Below, one piece after another: positions 60,304-64,000 of a stretch of DNA of 64,000 nt (position 1 is its first letter; each line of letters opens with the position of its first letter). Location: positions 20,174,603 through 20,238,602 of the forward strand of contig HG738137.1 in the NCBI GenBank assembly GCA_000499405.2, read 5' to 3'. Both the position numbers and the translations under genes were made by a program. The stretch comes from Onchocerca volvulus. Lineage: Eukaryota > Nematoda > Chromadorea > Rhabditida > Onchocercidae. The notes under the pieces were generated by a model. It was not told where the DNA came from, ran no database searches, and worked only from the letters and a program-made list of their open reading frames with translations.

Positions 60304-63300
60304 GCGCGATATTGTTTGTAATATCGTATAAACCCAATAAAGCCTATCGCTGATCCACACAACAGCGAGAAGCAATCTCCAACACAAATTAAAATTTGAT
60401 CAGATTTTGTCTTTAACAAGACCAGGAGATGAAAAATTCTTTTTTTTTGTTTTTAGAAAAAGAGCTTGTAAGATCAGAAGTAGAACAATTGCTATGGAGA
60501 AACATTCTTCGTCATCATCGTAGAGCAGTAAAATTTCGATGACAGCTCCACTTTTCAAAATATTTTTTGTTTTATTTTAATTTTCAAGAAAATTCAAAAA
60601 AAAAAACTTTTCAACTTCTTAGAAGCGTCTTATGGAATCTGCCATTTCAGTTTCTCATATTCTGATTGATTGATTTGGGATGGAAAGGAGATTATAAATA
60701 AAATTGACAACTAATGCCAGAGAAGTGGGTAGTAAATTTCGAGATTCTCTCGGTTTAACTTTGACAACATTTTGGAAATCGGCAGAAAATTCAGTTTAGT
60801 GAATAATAATTTTTAGGGAAGGAGGTCGTAGTATTTAATAATATTGAACATGTCATTCCTAGTATACTTATGTGATCAGTTAGCAAACATTCTTCTTTAT
60901 TCATTTTTTTACCAAAGAATTATATTTATTTTAAAACTTCCTTACATACCGCAGCTGTAGAAACTGAAGCAAATAATCTGAAGAAGAACGGAATCAGGTT
61001 TCAAAAAGTTCTTAAAATCGAAACATGATTCAATTTCCGATTGATAGCATTCACAAAAAACTTGATTTTGTATCAGTACATGCTGATTGCCAGATAATAG
61101 TGATCAAATTCGTATCGATTTCAATAATATTGAACAGAGAAAAACTTTACTGAACGACATTCATGCAAAAATTTCTTTGAAAAAAAATTATGATAAAAAC
61201 ATTCAAGAAGATGATAATTCAAAGAACAATCAGAAAAACCTTTCGCCTGCGATGACTTATAGAAGATGGTTTCTTCCAAACCTGCATCAATGCAAATGGC
61301 CCTAACATATTTGGCTCTAAAATATTAGCACAAATTAAAAATCATGATGTGAAGAAGCTTTTATATAACTGAGGAAGAAAATGGAATTATTATTAGTGAA
61401 AAATCAGCAGCAGTCAGAATACCGACCGAGAACGAAAAGAATGTGCTGATCACAGCTGTATCTTCAGACAAACGATCTGCTCACCTAAATAATCCCTCTG
61501 CACTTTAAAGCAGGCATTTGATCTGATCCAAAAGTAGTGCAAGAAAAAGGTAGTTCAAAGGATATGTTCAACGGCAGATATAAGCCATAGTGATTCATTA
61601 TTTTTACTCAGCTAACATTAGACGGAAGTAGGCGAATTATTATACTTTTATATATTGATGATCTTTAGATTTGACGAATTGTGCAATTTCAGACTTCACA
61701 TTTCAATTTAGACTAAGCTTAAGAATGTGATGATTCACTATTAATCCCTCGAATTGCGTCTTGTATTTTTTGCGCTTTAAGTGAGCCTTAATATTTGAAA
61801 CAGTTTATTTGGCCGTTCTGCTTTACCAAGTAAGGTTTTAGGAACAGTTCCTAGAACCTGAACAAGATATATTATCGCTAATATTACTCCTCGAATTCAC
61901 GATCCAATACATTCATGCGGCATCGCTAATTTACTTTTCCTTATTTCAAAATATAATTTTGCATAAAGGAAAACAAAATGTATGTCATGAAAGTTTTGTT
62001 TGATAAGTAACAGATAATAATAGTTGGAAAAATTTTTTATTTTAGATGGAAAATTTATTGATGTGTACGCTATAAGGCAATTATTTGTGAATAATTTTAT
62101 GGATTTTAACTTTACTGAAATGTCTCGAAAAAGAAAAACTGTAGAATTTAGTTTGAAAACATGTCCTTTTCAAATGGCAAAAATCAATTCATTTTAATCA
62201 GAAAGCAAAATGATGCAACAAATTTAATTAAAAACATCTCCACAGATAAAAATGCAACGCCACATTCAGAAAAATGCATAATAAATTTAATCAGCTCAGC
62301 ATTATAAGTGTAAGTCAAGTCATGTATACAAAGTAGAATTGTGTTTTAAAGCGTAGATTAACCAGCGAATTTTAAAAGAAAATTCAATTTGCTTGAAAAT
62401 ATATTGCATAATTCTGATGGATTTCCGCTCTAATTCAATTGTTTCAACTGTCATTCTATTTTATTTTTTTAATTTGTCACTGACTTTCTGACTTTTTTCT
62501 TTATTTTCATCTTTTTTTTCTTCCATTATTTATTTTTTCATTTTTTTATGTTTTTTATCTTTTCTTCTTTTCGATATCTCTGTCTGATTCTCCATTAAAT
62601 GCTAGTGGACTTCATGCTCAAAATATTATTGAGGGATCAAGGTTGTGGATGTTCTTTTGAAATCCCAATAGAACAGCAGTTGGATATCGATCGCTGATCA
62701 ACGAAATAGGTTGGATTGCCAAATAATAAAAATCACAAAATAATCTTTCTAGTTTGGCTTAAATCTTAAATTTTTTAAGTCTTCGGATAAGCTTTGTAAA
62801 AAAAATCTTGAACTTTTTACTACTTTCGTCATAAACTTGTACAATATATTAGAGAATGTATCAGATTATTATCATTATGATTATTAATTTAGTCCGATCA
62901 AAAATGACTAATTTTCTTTTTCAGAATGATGCGCCAGCCAAATGTAAGGTTGCATTGAATACTGTGTTCATTGCAAATTATGAGAAAACAGTGATCAACA
63001 TTGGTCTTGCTTGGCGATCTTTTGAATGTTATTTGAAATGTTTTTAAAAGAATCTGTTTCCTTTGTTTCCTCTCAAAATTTTAGTAAAAATGGGATAAAA
63101 CTGCGGTAATTTACTAAAATCATGGACATTTCAAATTTTGGAATGCAGAATGGGATTTCATGATTTTATTTTCAAATTTAAATTCCAATAATTTTTGCCT
63201 GTATTATTAGTTTGCGTATATGCAAATGCATTGCCTTTTTGATCAGTAAATTATCTACTTCAAGTAATTGCATCAAAAAATTACCGTCAAAATGAAACTC

Positions 63301-64000
63301 AATTTTTTTATTTTCTATTAAAAATTGATCGCCTGGTTCATGTTTACTTAAACAAATCAATGAGCTATGTGCTAATCAGTAATTTGTGAACGAATTTTCA
63401 TTAAGATGATAAAAGAAGCAAAGAAAAAAGTCATTTAAGTTCATTGTGTAAATCAATGCAAATATTCGAATCACAATGCTTTTTATTGAAAATAGTTGAT
63501 TTCTGTAAATTTTTAGATTTTTATATTTTCTTTTTTTAAAGATTCGATAAATACAGACATGATGATTAAGATGATTAACATATCTAAAAAAAAATGGATC
63601 TTAAAGAAGTTTTTCAAAATTTGCAATCTAATTCTGTTTTTTTGGAATGATATTATGGTTATTAAATATATAATCACAAATATATATTAAGAAATCATTA
63701 TGCTAAGTAGTTTCAGTAAATTTCTAAAAATAAATGGTCAAATTTGTGCCATTTATAAGTTTGCCTTTCTTTTGAGATAGACCAAAGCCGTGCAGATAAT
63801 AAATTTGTAATAGATGAAAGTCTATTTATTTTTTTCAGAACTTTGATTGGTAGTATATTCATTCCAAGTACACATTTTATGGGAGCATTCTTCTTTAATT
63901 GTTGGTACCAATGTTGTGGAGCAGAAAAACTGCACCGATGAGCTAGATCCGCGGAATCGAATTGGAAGTGGATTGTAGATTCCAGCCGTAAAATTATCTT
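60304..64000. other. right-hand interval without a supportable gene
   Basis: No exon chain or known domain was found. Further broken charged frames at 61087-61305 may extend the debris to the left. A small exon-like signature (TTTTTCAG, AATG, GTAAGG) at 62923-62950 and an acceptor-like TTTTTTTCAG at 63831-63839 are present, but no phase-compatible partner exons were identified. Confidence 0.5.

Noticed and set aside
62923..62950. Start-exon-like signature reading MMRQPN then GTAAGG
   Set aside because: No downstream exon in a compatible phase was found before the window end.
63840..64000. Possible exon on either strand at the right edge
   Set aside because: Both strands have open stretches, but neither gives a recognisable protein and the window ends before a partner exon.

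Overview
This is eukaryotic DNA. It is strongly AT-rich with many homopolymer and AT-microsatellite tracts. Its genes are cut into short exons (about 20-300 nt) by introns of tens of bases to 2.5 kb with GT..AG ends and pyrimidine-rich acceptors, and several first coding exons begin directly behind a strong 3' splice site, as expected for spliced-leader addition. Together with the gene set this points to a nematode, most likely a filarial (onchocercid) species; the species call is inference. The supplied open reading frames are mostly single exons or shadows, so the genes below were assembled by joining exons whose splice phases match.

Layout. 1-478 (-): 5' end of RNA polymerase II largest subunit (RPB1, C. 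elegans ama-1), running off the left edge. 479-11153: a 10.7-kb gene-poor interval with a small tandem duplication, a 0.78-kb inverted-repeat element, a retroelement-like fragment, a near-perfect 49-bp hairpin and one copy of a dispersed repeat. 11157-20724 (+): a complete group I p21-activated kinase (pak-1), 13 coding exons, about 637 aa. 22977-32216 (+): a receptor-type guanylate cyclase, at least 24 exons and 1145 visible residues, whose catalytic site lacks residues normally essential. 36005-40323 (+): a divergent AMPK gamma (four-CBS) subunit, about 436 aa. 42645-47684 (+): a GRIP-domain golgin of the GCC2 type, about 736 aa. 49980-61600: transposon-rich, with a decayed Helitron on the minus strand, a second Helitron terminal fragment, a four-transmembrane gene with a duplicated terminal segment, a second short membrane-protein gene cut by a 958-bp assembly gap, and retroelement-like debris. 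61600-64000: no supportable gene.

The conserved genes do not form an operon: spacing is 2-10 kb. Functionally they cover transcription, Rho-GTPase signalling, cGMP signalling, energy sensing and Golgi tethering. The most unusual items are the divergent cyclase active site, the gamma subunit that keeps only part of its nucleotide-binding residues, and the membrane-protein genes lying between same-strand Helitron fragments.
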